The notes under the pieces are model-generated. The model did no database searches. It was not told the origin of the DNA and worked only from the letters and a program-made list of their open reading frames with translations. Position numbers and translations under genes: made by a program. From positions 2,604,001-2,668,000 of the forward strand of contig JAJEKV010000064.1 in assembly GCA_021234155.1 (NCBI GenBank): a stretch of 64,000 nt of DNA, in the 5' to 3' direction. This DNA is from Isoetes taiwanensis. Taxonomy: Eukaryota > Streptophyta > Lycopodiopsida > Isoetales > Isoetaceae. Shown here one piece after another: positions 22,473-35,100 of this stretch. Positions within the stretch are counted from its first letter, which is position 1. The number at the start of each line of letters is the position of its first letter.

Positions 22473-25400
22473 CTCGGAGGCTCCAGGGCCACGCCGAGAA
22501 AGAAATAACAGCCGACCAATCGGGAACCGTCCGCGGAATGACCATCGCGGGAAAAAACAACCGATTAGTGCTGCCTCGGAGGCTACAGTGCCTCGCCGAG
22601 AAAAAACAATAAATAATAAATAAATAAATTAATAATAAATTTGTATTATCACGCCCATTTTGGACCTTGAAGGTCATTGAGCGAACAGTTACAATCATGA
22701 TTTCAACTTGGATAACAGTGTTCTATGCAAATCGATTTCACGAAGAAAGCGTCCAAGCTTCAAGAAATTAGTTCCCATAAGAGAATCAAAGTCCTGAGTA
22801 TTAATCCCAAATCTCAATCTAATATCGTCGTACGCTGGACAACGTAATAGTGCATGGACCTCATCCTCAACCTGATTCTGATCACAAAAGGAGCATAATC
22901 TAAGCTCCCTTGGGGTACCTGACCATCTGCCTGTCTCACAATGTAACCGGTGAGAGCTAGTTCGGAACCTCGCAATTATCTGCTTGAGGTCCTTAGGTAT
23001 ACCAGATTTCAAATAGTCAGCTTCCGCATAAACCAACATTGGATTTATCAATTCCTTATAAACTGGCATTCGTGAACCCTTATCCTCCCATATCTTAGCA
23101 ATCACCAAAGATTGAACCAGCTCACGTGCACCTAAATCTGTATCAGGCCAATTATTCTCACTGATCCCCCACTTTCCAAACCATATCTTAACATCACTAT
23201 ACCACCCAGAAGATGAAGAATCAATCATAGCCCTTTTGGAAAGTCGTGCATCGTCTTGCTTTCTTATTCTATTAACAAAATTGATCGCTTGGTAAAGCGC
23301 CTCAGCTTCCAAAGGAATAAGGCCAGCCTCTGCCAATAAGATAGGATATGGGGTCTGTTTTTTCACAGCAAGCTCCTCTTGTAGGAATGATTTTAGTACT
23401 GATTCAATTTCTGCCCATAAACCTGTAGAGATAGATGGCCCCCATATAGGAGCTCCGTATAAAATTACTGATTGCACCAACGTCTTAAACAACACTTTCT
23501 TCAAACTCCAATCAAACAACCCAATCTTATGACATTTTCTGAGCATATTATATAACGCTGATCTACCTCCAGTTACTCTTTTCTTTATGCATTGTTTCCA
23601 TTTGTAGTCACAAGAAAACTCTAATCCAAGGTATTTATAACAACTTACCATTTCCAAAGGTGCTCCTCTGTATGTGAAGGTTGGTTTGACAACGGCGCCC
23701 ACTACCATTGTTTTAGACTTGGACAAATTGACATTCATCTTCTTTGCATCACAAAAGGATTCAAGGTTAACCAAATGTTCCTGTAACCCATGAGCTGTAT
23801 CTGCTATGAGGACCACATCATCTGCGTAAAGAAGCAGTTGAACCAAGAGGTCGCCTACACATGTTCCAGCCAAGCATTTATGTTTAAGCCAATCCTCAAG
23901 CTCATCGATATATAATCCAAAAAGCGTCGGCGAGAGAGGACAACCTTGCCGTACTCCGATTGTATTTCTAACCTCAGAATTCGCATCCACAGAGACTTTG
24001 GCAATTACCTCTTCATAGAGTCGGGAGACTGCAGCCCTAAGCTCCACTGGAACTCCAATATTTTTCATTCTATCACCCAGGCCATCTCTCGGGACAGTAT
24101 CAAAAGCCTTAGAAAAATCAATGAAGGCAAGGTACAGAGATTTCCTAGGTCTTTTAGCTTTTTCAAATAGCACCCGGAGGGATAAAGCATGATCAAGTGT
24201 GCTGTGATACTTTCGGAATCCCGCCTGGCAAGAAGCTCTTTGCCCATTAGCCTCGGCCCATGAACTAATCCTGTTTTCCAACAATCCACCCAATAATTTG
24301 GTAAAAGTGCTTCCGACCATAATAGTTCTATAATTATGAACATCCTGTTTACTGCCTGATTTATGTATAGGTACAACTCGATTCCTTCTCCATGAATGTG
24401 GCAAGCCATGCTTCACTGCTTCATTTAGCAACTGAGTGACCATATTAACTAACTCATCTCCTCCCCATTTCAACATCTCCACTGATATACCATCTGGGTC
24501 TGCAGCTTTTCCATTCTTCATGATGCTCAGCTTATTCTCAACCTCGATAGGAGAAAATAGGTCAGCCCCAGTCTCAATAAGGGACATGCTGGATGCATGT
24601 TCTGAGAAATAAAGATCTCTGACCAGCTGCAATAACTCATTCAAGTCAAGATTAGATTGAGTAGATTGACCCAAGTACCGTTTCCAGAATGTTTTTGGAT
24701 GATCTTTGAACCAATTATTCAACTCAATTTGCCTTTTCCGGAAAAACAGCCGTTTCTTATTCCTTATCAATGTTTTGTACCATTTAGGTTTAATTTTGCA
24801 GCCCACAGGAAGCTTTGCTCTTGCAATCCGACATTCATCATCCCACCAACTATTATGAGGTTTATTAACTCTATTTTTGGTAAAACCAAATACCTTTGAT
24901 GCAGCTTGAAGAAGTAAACTCGATAGCAGCTCTGCATCCTGCTCAAGATCCCTCTTCCAATCACCTTGCTTAATTAGTTCTTCAACAGCATTATGATACT
25001 GACTGCTTTTCCTATAGTCCAATCTCAACCTTGGATGATGTATGATATTGCCCTGCTTGTCTGATGGCCTCCCCTTGAGCTCAAACTAGAGTCCAGCATG
25101 ATCAGATTCAAGAGCCTTTTCACAAATTTTAAAATGTGCAATGGAAGAAGCACCTTTATCTACAAGAAGGTAATCTACAGTGCTCTCACCTTGTGGCGTG
25201 AAGCATGTGGATGCGCATGAATAGGGGTATTTATGAATACCATTCAAGATTCTCAAACTGCATATGGTGCCCAATTCTACCAAATGCTCCCCCAACCTGT
25301 TCATAACAGCATCATTAGTTTGTCTCATGAACTCATCCTCTGTATATTCTTCCAAAAAAGCATCACCCAATTTCTCAAAAGCAACAGATTGTGAACCCTT

Positions 25401-26351
25401 ACCAAGATCACTTCACCCAAATCCTGGAATTTTAAAACATCCTGACATAGGCTATGTAAAGGTAAGTCCCGATCCATCCCTGGTCCAGCATATATTGGCA
25501 TGGATAATGGTGCAAAATAGCACGATGCTAAATAAATTAGTTTGTTCTGCATTTCAATCTTCAACCACATATACTGTTTAAATTGATGAGTCTCAACAAT
25601 GGATATCCTTTGCTCCAAACCATCATGAATATATACAGCCAATCCACCAAAACCTCTGCCTACTCCTGGTTCTTTATGATTCCACACAGATCCAAGCAAG
25701 GTGAAACCACTAATACTTGGAAGACTTCGGGATTGATGTTCCCAAGTCTCTGAGAAAAGCAATACATCTGCCTCTTTCCAAACATTAACAGTTGCATCAA
25801 TTTTAGCTTGATGGAGTCCGTGTACATTCCAAGCTAAGATCTTCAAGGTTCCGAGTCCCTAGCTTCAAGATCTTCAAGATCTCGGAGGCAACAGCGCCAC
25901 GCCGAGAGAAACATGAATAATAAATATTGACTCAGAGGCTACAAAGCCACACCGAGAGAAAACATGAATAAATAAATAAAATACTAGAGCCATGCCGAGA
26001 AAGAGTAAACCAATAAGTATGCCTCAAAAGGCTACAAAGCCATGCTGAGGAAATAAAGAATGCAAATTTAAAGGACATAGAAAAAGAAATAACTAACACG
26101 ATCAAATGAAAAACCATCAAGGGAGGTAGAGTGAGGGAAACTGATAGGATAGAGAAGAAGGAGAAATCTAGCTCAAGAGAACGCCGATGATAGAACAATG
26201 AAGAGAGGCTGAATAAATAGGAGGAGAGACAAAGGGACGTTCCCATCCAAGGAATGTCGGTTCTATTGCTGTCGCAATAGAACCGTGGCTATCACCGAGA
26301 TAAATGGAAAATAAATAAATACTTTCTCGAAGGCTACAATGCCACGCCGAG
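22473..26351. repeat. Dispersed CTCGG...GCCGAG stem-loop motif, six copies
   Basis: A ~26-base unit of the form CTCGGAGGCTACAATGCCAC followed by GCCGAG occurs at 22473-22498, 22575-22600, 25881-25906, 25931-25956, 26023-26049 and 26326-26351; partial versions lie near 25985 and 26470. CTCGG pairs with CCGAG and GGC with GCC, so each copy can fold. Two copies are in the LINE 3' UTR and four in the leader just before ORF2. All are followed by an A-rich run. Confidence 0.75.
22695..25846 (-). pseudogene. LINE ORF2: endonuclease and reverse transcriptase
   Basis: From ATG 25846 the N-terminus (MKILAWNVHGL, then FSETWE) is an APE-type endonuclease. Around 25410 a deletion shifts the frame and removes the expected Gly-Asp-Phe-Asn catalytic segment. 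The domain then continues (25370-25086) to DYLLVDKG and ESDHAGL. A single in-frame TAG at 25086-25088 separates this from a 777-codon open frame ending at 22695. That frame has the fingers (HNYRTIMVGS, QAGFRKYHS), KAFDTVP, GVRQGCPLSP, the catalytic YADDVVLIA (about residues 401-409) and a C-terminal Cys/His knuckle (CSFCDQ..HALLRC). It acts in target-primed reverse transcription. RT looks intact, endonuclease does not. I cannot assign the clade. Confidence 0.9.
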
Positions 26352-26872
26352 AAAAAGAAAACAATGCAAACAAAATTGTCGACCACAGAGCCACAAAATA
26401 GACGGAACAACACGCTTGTGGAAATGAATAATAAATTCTATCCGAGAGAAAATGAACAATCATTTAGTCACGGAGGCCACATCTATGCCGATAAAGAAAG
26501 AGATCATAAGAATGAAATGATAAGAACATATGTATTATAAAAAAACATAGAACGGAAATCATGGAAGATTTAGAGGATGCAGAACGACCCAAAAATGTGG
26601 AAAACAAAGACAGAGATGGTTAACGGACTAAAAAGGAAAAGAAATGGAAAGGGATAATGGGAAAAAGAAAAACACAGATACGGTCAGATGTAGACAAACT
26701 ATCAAGGGAGGGAGGGTAAGGGAGCTGGTAAGACAGAGGAGAAGGAAAAAACTAGCTCAAGAGAACGCCGATGACGAAACAATGAAAAGAGGCTGAATAA
26801 ATAGGGAGTGCGAAAAGGGGCGTCCCCATCCAAGGAATGTCGGTTCTATTGCTATCGCAATAGAACCGTGGC
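26150..26872 (-). promoter_or_regulatory. Two 5' monomers of LINE copy B with palindromic starts
   Basis: Starting at 26872 and again at 26289 on the minus strand, the same ~140-bp segment appears. It has GCCACGGTTCTATTGC, the inverted repeat GGTTCTATTGC/GCAATAGAACC, then TATTTATTCAGCCTCT and CGGCGTTCTCTTGAGCTAG. A third copy forms the 5' end of copy A at 30908-30770, with the palindrome shortened to GGTTCTATAGAACC. Tandem 5' monomers are a known promoter design in some LINEs, so a promoter role is inferred. A TATTTAT box lies inside. Confidence 0.6.
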
Positions 26873-29800
26873 ATTCCTAGGATGGGTCCTATGACAACAT
26901 CTATGTCGGCCGATAGAAGAGGAACAAATCTCATCCTAGACAAAGAAAGAAAAGAAGCCAGAATGAAATATGTTCGATGAGAAGGGAGAAATGAGACTGC
27001 AAGGGTCACTGGAATAACATGAAAGAGAATACACAAATAAGGCTGATGGCAAAAGCGGAACGGCCACAAGTGTGAAGGTACGAGAGGGATGAATCCGGAT
27101 AAAGGAGGATGAGCGGACTAGGTCAAGTTTAATGGAACAAATGAAATCATAGATGGAACAATATAGGATGAATAGAATACAAGATATCAAAGGAACAGAT
27201 GAGATGAAAGAGATAAGAGGGATAATGAGATAAAAAGATAAACGAGCAATAGGACAAACAAGAAGAAGGGGCAAGGAAGGAGTTTCAGTCTTGGGAAAGG
27301 TTCATCTTGAACAAAAGAGCAACCAAAGCAAATAGAGAAAAAAAAGGAAGAAAGAGCAAACTAAGGAAAATGGTTTAAAAGGGAAAGCAAGAGACGTAAG
27401 GAGCCAAGAGAAGGAGAATGAGCGGTGTAAAAGCGGAATCCAAGAATGGGATGCATACATGAAGGACATAAGAGAACCAATGCCGTGAAAGATGGAAGAG
27501 GAGCATGAAAATAGAAGATGGAATAGAGCAAGAAGAGATGAGAAAAAGAACTCATGGAACAACAATAGAGAGCCATAAACATGGCGACATCAACAGAGTA
27601 ATGATGGCAATGACTAATGCACCAATAAATACTATACTAACAAAGATTCATAAATTCGAACTATCCTAACTAGCAATAAACAAGGAGCAAGAAGAGAAAG
27701 AAATCGAAGAAGGAACTGATGCAACAAAAGGAGTAATAGTATCATCAGAGTTGAACAAAAACAACAAGCCAAAGGAAACTAATGAAGGGAACAATGCATA
27801 CATACTCGAATAGAGCCATATAATGAGAAGCATAAAGTAAAAAGAAGCGCAACCAACCCATAATGGAGCAAGTCAAATCTCATAGAATAAATTAAAAATG
27901 TGGAATAAAGAAAGGGAGAAACGAGTCCACAAGGATCAGTGGAACAAAATGAAACAGAATGCACAGATGAGGCTAATGTGTCATATGGAGCAAGTGAAAC
28001 AAATCTAAAATGGAGATAACAAAGGGTCAATGCGAAAAACACAGAAACATGAAAATCAGAGTAAAGAAGGGCAAAAAAATACCCAAGTGACAAAAGTAAA
28101 AATGCCTAAAAAACAAACAAACCTATTGACAAACTTGAACAAACCGAAATAAAGGCAAAAAAATACGTGGAAAAAATGGAAATCACGGAAAAACAAAATG
28201 AGCAAACTTGGATAAAAAACAAATCGAGAGGATGAAGCACTGGCAAGTGGATGGAAATAACTGGAATAAGGACATCAAGCAATGAAGCGGAGTAACTTAA
28301 AACAAAAGGGACAACTGTGCAACTGTGAGAAAACAGACTAAAAATGTGCAAAAGACACTGAGTGAAAAAACGGGCAAATAGCCCAAGGGATCACTTATCC
28401 ATGCGAAGCAAAGCATAAGTGAAACCAGGCAAGTGAACTGAACGTGCAAAAGAAACAAAAATGCAAAATACGAGAACCATGCTAAAAGAAGAAGAAGAAG
28501 AAGAAAAAGAGTGCCTCAAATATAGGCATAAACCATGTAGAAGTCTCAATGCAGAAAGGAACTATGTAGAGGGCAATCAAGAACGGGGGAAAAATGAGTA
28601 AAGGAGCAAGCAGTACATAAGGCAATCAAGAATACGGGCACAACTGACAACCTTGCACAAAGCAACATAGAGAGAGTAAATGGAACATGTCAGGACAAGT
28701 GAAACCAAACACCACAATAAAATCAAGGAAGAAAGATGCTCAAAAACGAAATAAGAAAAAATGAAAACTAGGACAACTCATGCCAATGAGACAAAAGTAT
28801 AGTAAAAATTACTAAGCACTGACAAATTCATAGAACGCATGGGACCACCAGAATGGATTATAACCTGCAATCTGGAACGAACCTGTGAGGGCAATACAAA
28901 GGAACAACCACGATACCCAAAATATTGAGCACCCAAAATTGTTGACACCATAGCCAAATATAATAATGAGTATGCGGGCAAAAGGCACTAGAAGCTGGAC
29001 AAAGTGTCATGGAGTCATTGGAGTAAATAGGAAAAAGAAGACGAGAAATAATAGAGAAATACAAAACTAATGGAAGTGACGAGGCAAATGAAAATAGTAC
29101 CAAATGGAAAATACAAGCACGTCAGAATGAAGAGAGTAGACCATCTGTCACGAAAAAAATCAACAAACCAACAAATCACATAATGATATAATACGAGTTA
29201 GCAATAACTGTAAATCCCATAACTTGTGAAAGAGGACCAATAAAATTCTCCGAAACCTTCCATTCATTAAACATGCATTCCAAATGTAACCGCATTCCAA
29301 CAACGTGAAGACTTGGCCTTGCCCAGGCATGTTACAGTTTTGGCACCCCTAATCAAAGGACGTTGGAATAGCGCACATGTAGATGCAATAGTAGTTGAAA
29401 AGGATCGTAACCGAAAAAAAGAACACTGTTGTTAATCCGAGAAGAAACCGTGAAAAAATGCTAGCAATAACGCAATGCTAAAAAAAACCATACTCTAGCG
29501 ACACAGGAACAATGTGAAGCGCGTCCAAGAACCAAGGGGCGTGAACCAACAAGCTTAAAAGAAGCGATATGGAAAATGTCAAAGACAAAATCCGAAGAAT
29601 AAAGGAAGGCAAATGACCATTAGAAAAAATCCAAGGAATAAACTTGTAGGGGAAATGGAGACCCGGTATCCCCAGCCAAGGGAAAGAACAATTCCTAGTA
29701 TCCCTCCAAAAATCAGAACACCGTAGGTGGAAGCGGTTGTGATCGGTGATCTTTGCGGCCAGGGATCGATTGAGGAAGGATTTTATTTACAGGCACAAGA

Positions 29801-30908
29801 TCAATACCAAGGCACAACCAACGCAAAAAACCATACTTACTGCTTTGGATCACAAGAATAGAAATGAAAGAAAATGATTATAGCTTGCCTCTAAGACGAA
29901 TACGGTTGTACACAGAGCTTTTGAACTATATGACCTTCGAGCTGACTAATCTCCTCTCAAACTGCATCCTGCGCTTGCAAATCAAACCGACTTCCAGCAT
30001 GGTGTGAGGGAAAGCCATCCCAAAGAGCATTCAATTCAAAGTCGAGCTCCCGATGCCGCCATGTCAAATCGATTCCAAGATGACCTCGGACACTGCGAAA
30101 ACCGAAAAGCAATAAAAGATATCGATCTAAACAAGAGTCGCCCCCAAAACTTACGGCAACTCGGGAAGAACCATTTACGTGGTTCACCGACAAGATCACT
30201 TTCCCCGGATCCCACATCTATAAAAAAAAGTCGGTGAAATAAGAACAATCGAGGTTTTGATCCCACGATTGGGATGCGTGATTCCGCTAAAAAAGACTAC
30301 ACTTAGCACAAAAATCTCTGGTACTAATTATACCAAACGAAATCTTTTGTGGTCGCCTCAGCATAGCGTGGCAGCAGGAACATCATCCGCCTCTCTCCGA
30401 GCTCAACAGGGTACCGGATAGGGATTGTCAGCAAAAAGGCACTCTATCTAGAGCATGCGGACCACGGCCATCAAGACTTTGGGAAGCAACCACGGCAGAC
30501 CATGCCATGCCCCAAACATCCCCGCCATAATCTCTGCACACCACATCCACAAGGATCATGATGACATGCAACCAACGCTCAAATCCACAGGGCAGAGCCC
30601 CAACTCGATCCAGATGAAAGGGAAAAAATCACAGAAAAAAGGGTTTGACTCTAGAAGGGAAAGGAAAAACTATCAGATCTAAAAATCTTAACAAAATGAT
30701 TCGGTAGAAGTAAAGCCTGATTGGATCGAAGCAAAGCTGCAGATTCAATCCAGTAGAGAAGTGAAGGAGAAGCTGGTAAGACAGAGGAGAAGGAAAAAAC
30801 TAGCTCAAGAGAACGCCGATGACGAAACAATGAAAAGAGGCTGAATAAATAGGGAGTGCGAAAAGGGGCGTCCCCATTCAAGGAATGTCGGTTCTATAGA
30901 ACCGTGGC
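26873..30908 (-). mobile_element. LINE copy A, no recognisable ORF2
   Basis: Bounded by the family 5' monomer (30908) and the 39-base family 3' end (26873), this 4.04-kb copy sits directly upstream of copy B. The plus strand is strikingly purine-rich, especially 26.5-29.1 kb. The minus-strand frames there are short, hydrophobic and Ser/Phe/Leu-rich, as expected from a pyrimidine-rich strand, and match no RT or endonuclease. Frames of 60-90 codons near 30.0-30.27 kb are unrecognised; an ORF1 cannot be excluded. It may be an internally deleted or non-autonomous member of the family. Confidence 0.6.
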
Positions 30909-31000
30909 ATTAGTCATAAGAACCACTATAGTAAGTGGTTTTTTATTCTCATGGATACGTTATGTATCAAAGACCACTATTATAGTGGTTTTAAGTGGAG
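30909..31000. repeat. Short palindromes at the LINE insertion site
   Basis: ACCACT-ATAGTA-AGTGGT and ACCACTAT-T-ATAGTGGT lie about 50 bases apart, with a GATAC..GTATC pair between them in copy 2. The same set is at about 37755-37840. The arrangement resembles a small palindromic MITE, and the LINE pair inserted at its left edge. Confidence 0.5.
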
Positions 31001-31220
31001 CCTTGTGATGTCTATCCGCCTCTACCTCCATTACCTCCTCTTCCTCCCACATAGCCAGGTTGTCTAGCTTGGCCATTGTGGCCTTGCAGCCCATCCTTAC
31101 CAGGTGCTCTGTTAATTGGAAGTCTATTTTGCCTTTCGTCACCATTCCCACCAGCACCCCCTGCACCTCCGTTTCCGGAGGGCCCTCCATCTCCGCCTGC
31201 ACCTCCAGGGCCTCCATCGC
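31001..31220 (-). pseudogene. Gly-rich coding-like block, copy 1
   Basis: A truncated duplicate of the Gly-rich frame at 37876-38271. On the minus strand it reads repeated Gly-Gly-X triplets and the phrase ERQNRLPIN. It is cut off at about 31220, where copy 2 of the large duplication begins, so only the C-terminal ~70 codons remain. Confidence 0.4.
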
Positions 31221-32164
31221 TTGAGAATGAATAGAAGGAATACCGTCATTATACTTGCAATTGGGTCCTTACCACAAACAACAGGAAATCATAGCTGCCG
31301 CAGGTGAAAGTTTATATGATCTGATTTTGCATGTAGAAAGCACAAACAAATCAGGGCTTTACCTACATGCAAAAGGCACATGAATCAATAGTGAACCAAT
31401 CAAACTAAACTCCAACAACCAACTAAACTAAACTCAATCCACAGCTTTTATAAACCCAATCTTCCACAACTGCTTAAATTTAATTGTCAATCCAAATTAC
31501 GTACATATTCTTTATTTCTACAGCTCTTCATTTGCTAAATCTTAAAGCTATAGCCCTGATGCATCCAGGGTCTGTTGGTTTATAGATTTGTTTGCTTCCG
31601 CAGAGGATGCCTTCCCAGAACATACTTACATGAAACAAAAGATACTTACGAGCATTCGTTAGAAAATAAGCAAGAAACAAGTAGGGTCTGTCTACCTGAA
31701 ACAAACCTGAAGGGTAGCCTAAACTGCTATCTTGCACACAATTCTGGTGAGAGAAGCCAGAGCAAGCAAACAAGGCAATGTATGGCACCCTGCCACTGAT
31801 TCAAATACAAGTAAACAACGATGTATGGAAGATTTCCATATACAATAATTCAGTCTGGCATTTTCTACAACTTCCTGCTATGCAACCTGATATCTAGCAA
31901 TTTGACCTGCACAAATTCGACAATTGGCAAGTCCATCTGCATACGAAAGAACTTCTGTCCAGATTTGACTTTGAAGAAAACTTGAGAACTGTCTGGAAAT
32001 TGACCTCCATATCCAAGAAATAAAATAAAGAAATTCAGATCAGAAGGGCAAATCTAAATGAGCATCTGCAAATCACTTGCTCATTAATGAGGCATGCCAA
32101 ACACCAAATGATCGTATGCCCTTTTCTACATGTGAAGCACAAAAGGAAATACCAAAAATATAAA

Positions 32165-35100
32165 CTAGCAAAAAGGCACGCCAGAGGCCATATGCAGAGA
32201 AATTAGGGTAAAGTAATATAAATTGAATCATCCCTAGCAATTCAAATGCTTGCACTAGTTGAGCATGATTTGCACTAGTTGAGCATGATGAGAAAAGCAA
32301 AATTTGTGGGTTTTCCATGAAAGCACATTGCATCTATTTATACATAATAAGTTTTTGATATTTTATACGTATTAAGTAAACTTGGACCCTCCTTTTAAGT
32401 CTTCTCTAAGGGGCTAGATGGAAAGGGTGGTTCCCAGAATAACAAGGCACTTTCTATTGTTGTAATATTGTATACATTGTGTTTGGCTACTTATAAAAGG
32501 CATTTTAACCTTATTAAAGTAGCCCTATCCTTGTAGAATACTATAGCAATATGACATTTTGACAACGTAATTTTTTATCATGATAAACTTGACTTTGCAC
32601 ACTATGGGAATGTGGTCTTAATGTTCTACACAATGGCAACATATGTGCAGCAGTATTGAGCTGCAATGGAAGTTCAAGCTGAATGCACAGATCTTAATGT
32701 ATCTTTAAAACTAGTATAAGAGCTGATCATAAATTAAATCAGTAAGAACATGGAGTGTGAGAAACACGATTTTGCGTAGACAATATTTCTTATGTATGCC
32801 CAACTGGGCTCAATTGCGATCAATCGTTGTGAGTAAACTGTTATCCATCTCTTAAGGTTGCCAAATGGGAACTGTTGGTCACCTACCTGCCATAACGTCA
32901 TGTGATACAGTAAGAACATGGAACGTGAGACATGATTTTGCATAGACAAAAATATTTCTCATTCATGCCCAACTGGGATCAACTGCAAGCAACCATTGGG
33001 AGTAAACTGTTATCCATCTCTTAAGGTTGCGAAAGGGAACTGTTGGTCACCTGCCTACCATACCAGTGTCATGTGATAGTTATTGTCAGTTAGTAACAAA
33101 TGAATAACAAACTACCTCAATAGGTAAAGCACTGTCATCAAATCCTCATGTCCTGGATTGTCAAAACCTTGTTATGAAAGCCCGAAAGCGCTATCATCAA
33201 CTACTCATGTCCTGGATTGGCAAAACCTTGTTATGATAAGCCCGTTGGAGATGTCATACCACATGTATTTGAAACTCATCGTGTGGCACTATAGTTGTCC
33301 TGCATGTTCGCATGGTTGCCCTCCACTGTTGCGTACCTGCAAGAAAGCAATTCAAAATATGTGACAAATGAATGACGAATACCCTAGGCACATGTTCAAA
33401 ACATTATAACCAGTAGTAGTATTCAGACAGAAATATGCAGCTGGCATAAGATTGTCCTATTGATGGCTATCATGTCTTTTATGATAGTTTTGATGAAATA
33501 GAAAATACATGAAAATAGATCTAGGTTGTGACATAAATACCCGAAGCACATTAGCTGTTAGAAATATGATAAGAAAATAAATTTCTCGACCTTGTATGAG
33601 AAATTTGTCCAAGATTTCTTGTGTTTTGCCCTTACTCCTATATAAAAACTCATAGTTCTGTCACAAGGCTGAACCAAACAATTAATATTCATATTGTTCT
33701 AAGTTTGAGAATTATTAACACGTGGTTAATATTAGTACAACCTCCACAACTAGCAAATTTGTTCCACATCAAACTATTTGTCTATTTTTTTAAAGTAATC
33801 TCTAGTTAATGTACAGAGACCTCAGTAAGCAAAATTGCTTATTTGCATTTCCTATGCTTGAGACCTCAGCAAGCAAAATTGCTTATTTGCATTTCCTATG
33901 CTTGATGAGACTTATTTTATTCACTAGCAAGTTATTTACAAGCTCGTACAGATAAATGCCCTGTGAAATGGAAATGTGGTGTGCACAAAAAGGTGCTTAG
34001 AACGACTGTGACAGGAAACAAGGAAACAAATACAAATTAAATGACACAGTAATCCAATCGCATCCAAATGACATGATTCTAAGATAATATCTACAGTTCC
34101 AAGCTATCAAAGATATAAAACATGTATATTAAGCTGATACTTTTCAACTATGAGACAAACAGGAGATATCCGACAAAGAAGTGATTCAAAGCAGTGCACA
34201 CTTCATACCTTAGTCTGTTAGGAAGCCGACATATATCCATTCTAAAAATGCATTATGAAGCTCTGTTACTGCTCTGGATATTGTTCCGTAAATGTCTCAT
34301 CCTGTAATTGTACTGTCTGGTTAGGAAGTCCAAGGACCATGGGTGCTGGCAGTCTGACACAAGAGAATATAGCATTTGATTACATGGAAGAGCAGGTGTG
34401 GAGAAAAATCTAGTTCTGCAGCTAGTGCCATAACCTATAAAAGCATGCAAAATAAAACAATAGAGAACACGAGAATCATCTTCGAACTCTGCTATAGATT
34501 ACTGTGTGGGAAAAGCGGGCTTACAGCATAGTGAAGCAAGTCTGTATCTTTGTTTTGTCTTCTCCTTCGCAGATCATGTGAAGGAGAAAAGATTCAAGTG
34601 TATACATGGAAACCTGCATGCAAACTCTAAGGATTGGCATTCTGTTAAAAGTCTCACCACAACAGGAAATGCTTTCCCGACCGATTTGGCTTGAGAAAGA
34701 AAGGACACAAAACCCTGTTATGTGGGCAGAATCAACACGAGCAAAGGAAATAAAAATCTCACTCCTCTTGCAAATGGAAATGAAAGGTATTTGGCAATGC
34801 TTTTTGTGAGGAGCAAGTTTAAGGCCAAAGGAACCGTCTGTGGGAAACTGTCAAAAGGTTAGCAAGGCTCCTTGCCATGGCAGCGTCAAGAAAAAGCCTC
34901 TTTGAAATCCAATTGTGGTTGTTGTTTTGCCAACAATAGAGCAATATAGGCATGCTCCCAAGAAAGTTCTACATATAGGGAGCAGGGCCAACCATAGATA
35001 AGTCGGAATACTCAGCCATAGATTTTGGCATAAGTCGGAATACATAGAAGGATGAGGGCTTCAGCCAATGCATGACCTTCAAGACGCACAATCTTCCCCA

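Larger units (their letters stand above)
22063..26872 (-). mobile_element. LINE copy B (ORF2-bearing), distal half of a head-to-tail pair
   Basis: This element runs from its 5' end at 26872 (GCCACGGTTCTATTGC...) to its 3' end at 22063. Its 3' terminal 39 bases (22063-22101) recur at 26873-26911, where copy A ends and copy B starts. Upstream of ORF2 are two promoter-like monomers beginning at 26872 and 26289. Downstream is a ~630-bp 3' UTR with stem-loops. The whole pair is flanked by ATTAGTCAT (22054-22062 and 30909-30917), and the unoccupied site is at 37751-37759. There is no poly(A); the 3' end has a small hairpin (TAGGACCCATCCTA). Confidence 0.85.
19163..31222. repeat. Large tandem duplication, copy 1 (2.35 kb plus two insertions)
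   Basis: The blocks 19163-20098, 20098-20824, 21677-21940, 21967-22062 and 30909-31220 match, in the same order and orientation, the blocks at 31227-32164, 35948-36667, 36667-36922, 37676-37759 and 37751-38085. Removing the retroposon (20825-21676) and the LINE pair (22063-30908) leaves about 2.35 kb, the same as copy 2 without its insertions. No intact gene lies in the shared sequence; a Gly-rich coding-like block sits at its right end. Confidence 0.9.

Noticed and set aside
25932-28351. Many minus-strand frames encoding hydrophobic, Phe/Leu/Ser-rich peptides resembling membrane proteins
   Set aside because: The strand is pyrimidine-rich, which produces such residues automatically. The frames overlap, are short and lack consistent starts or motifs.
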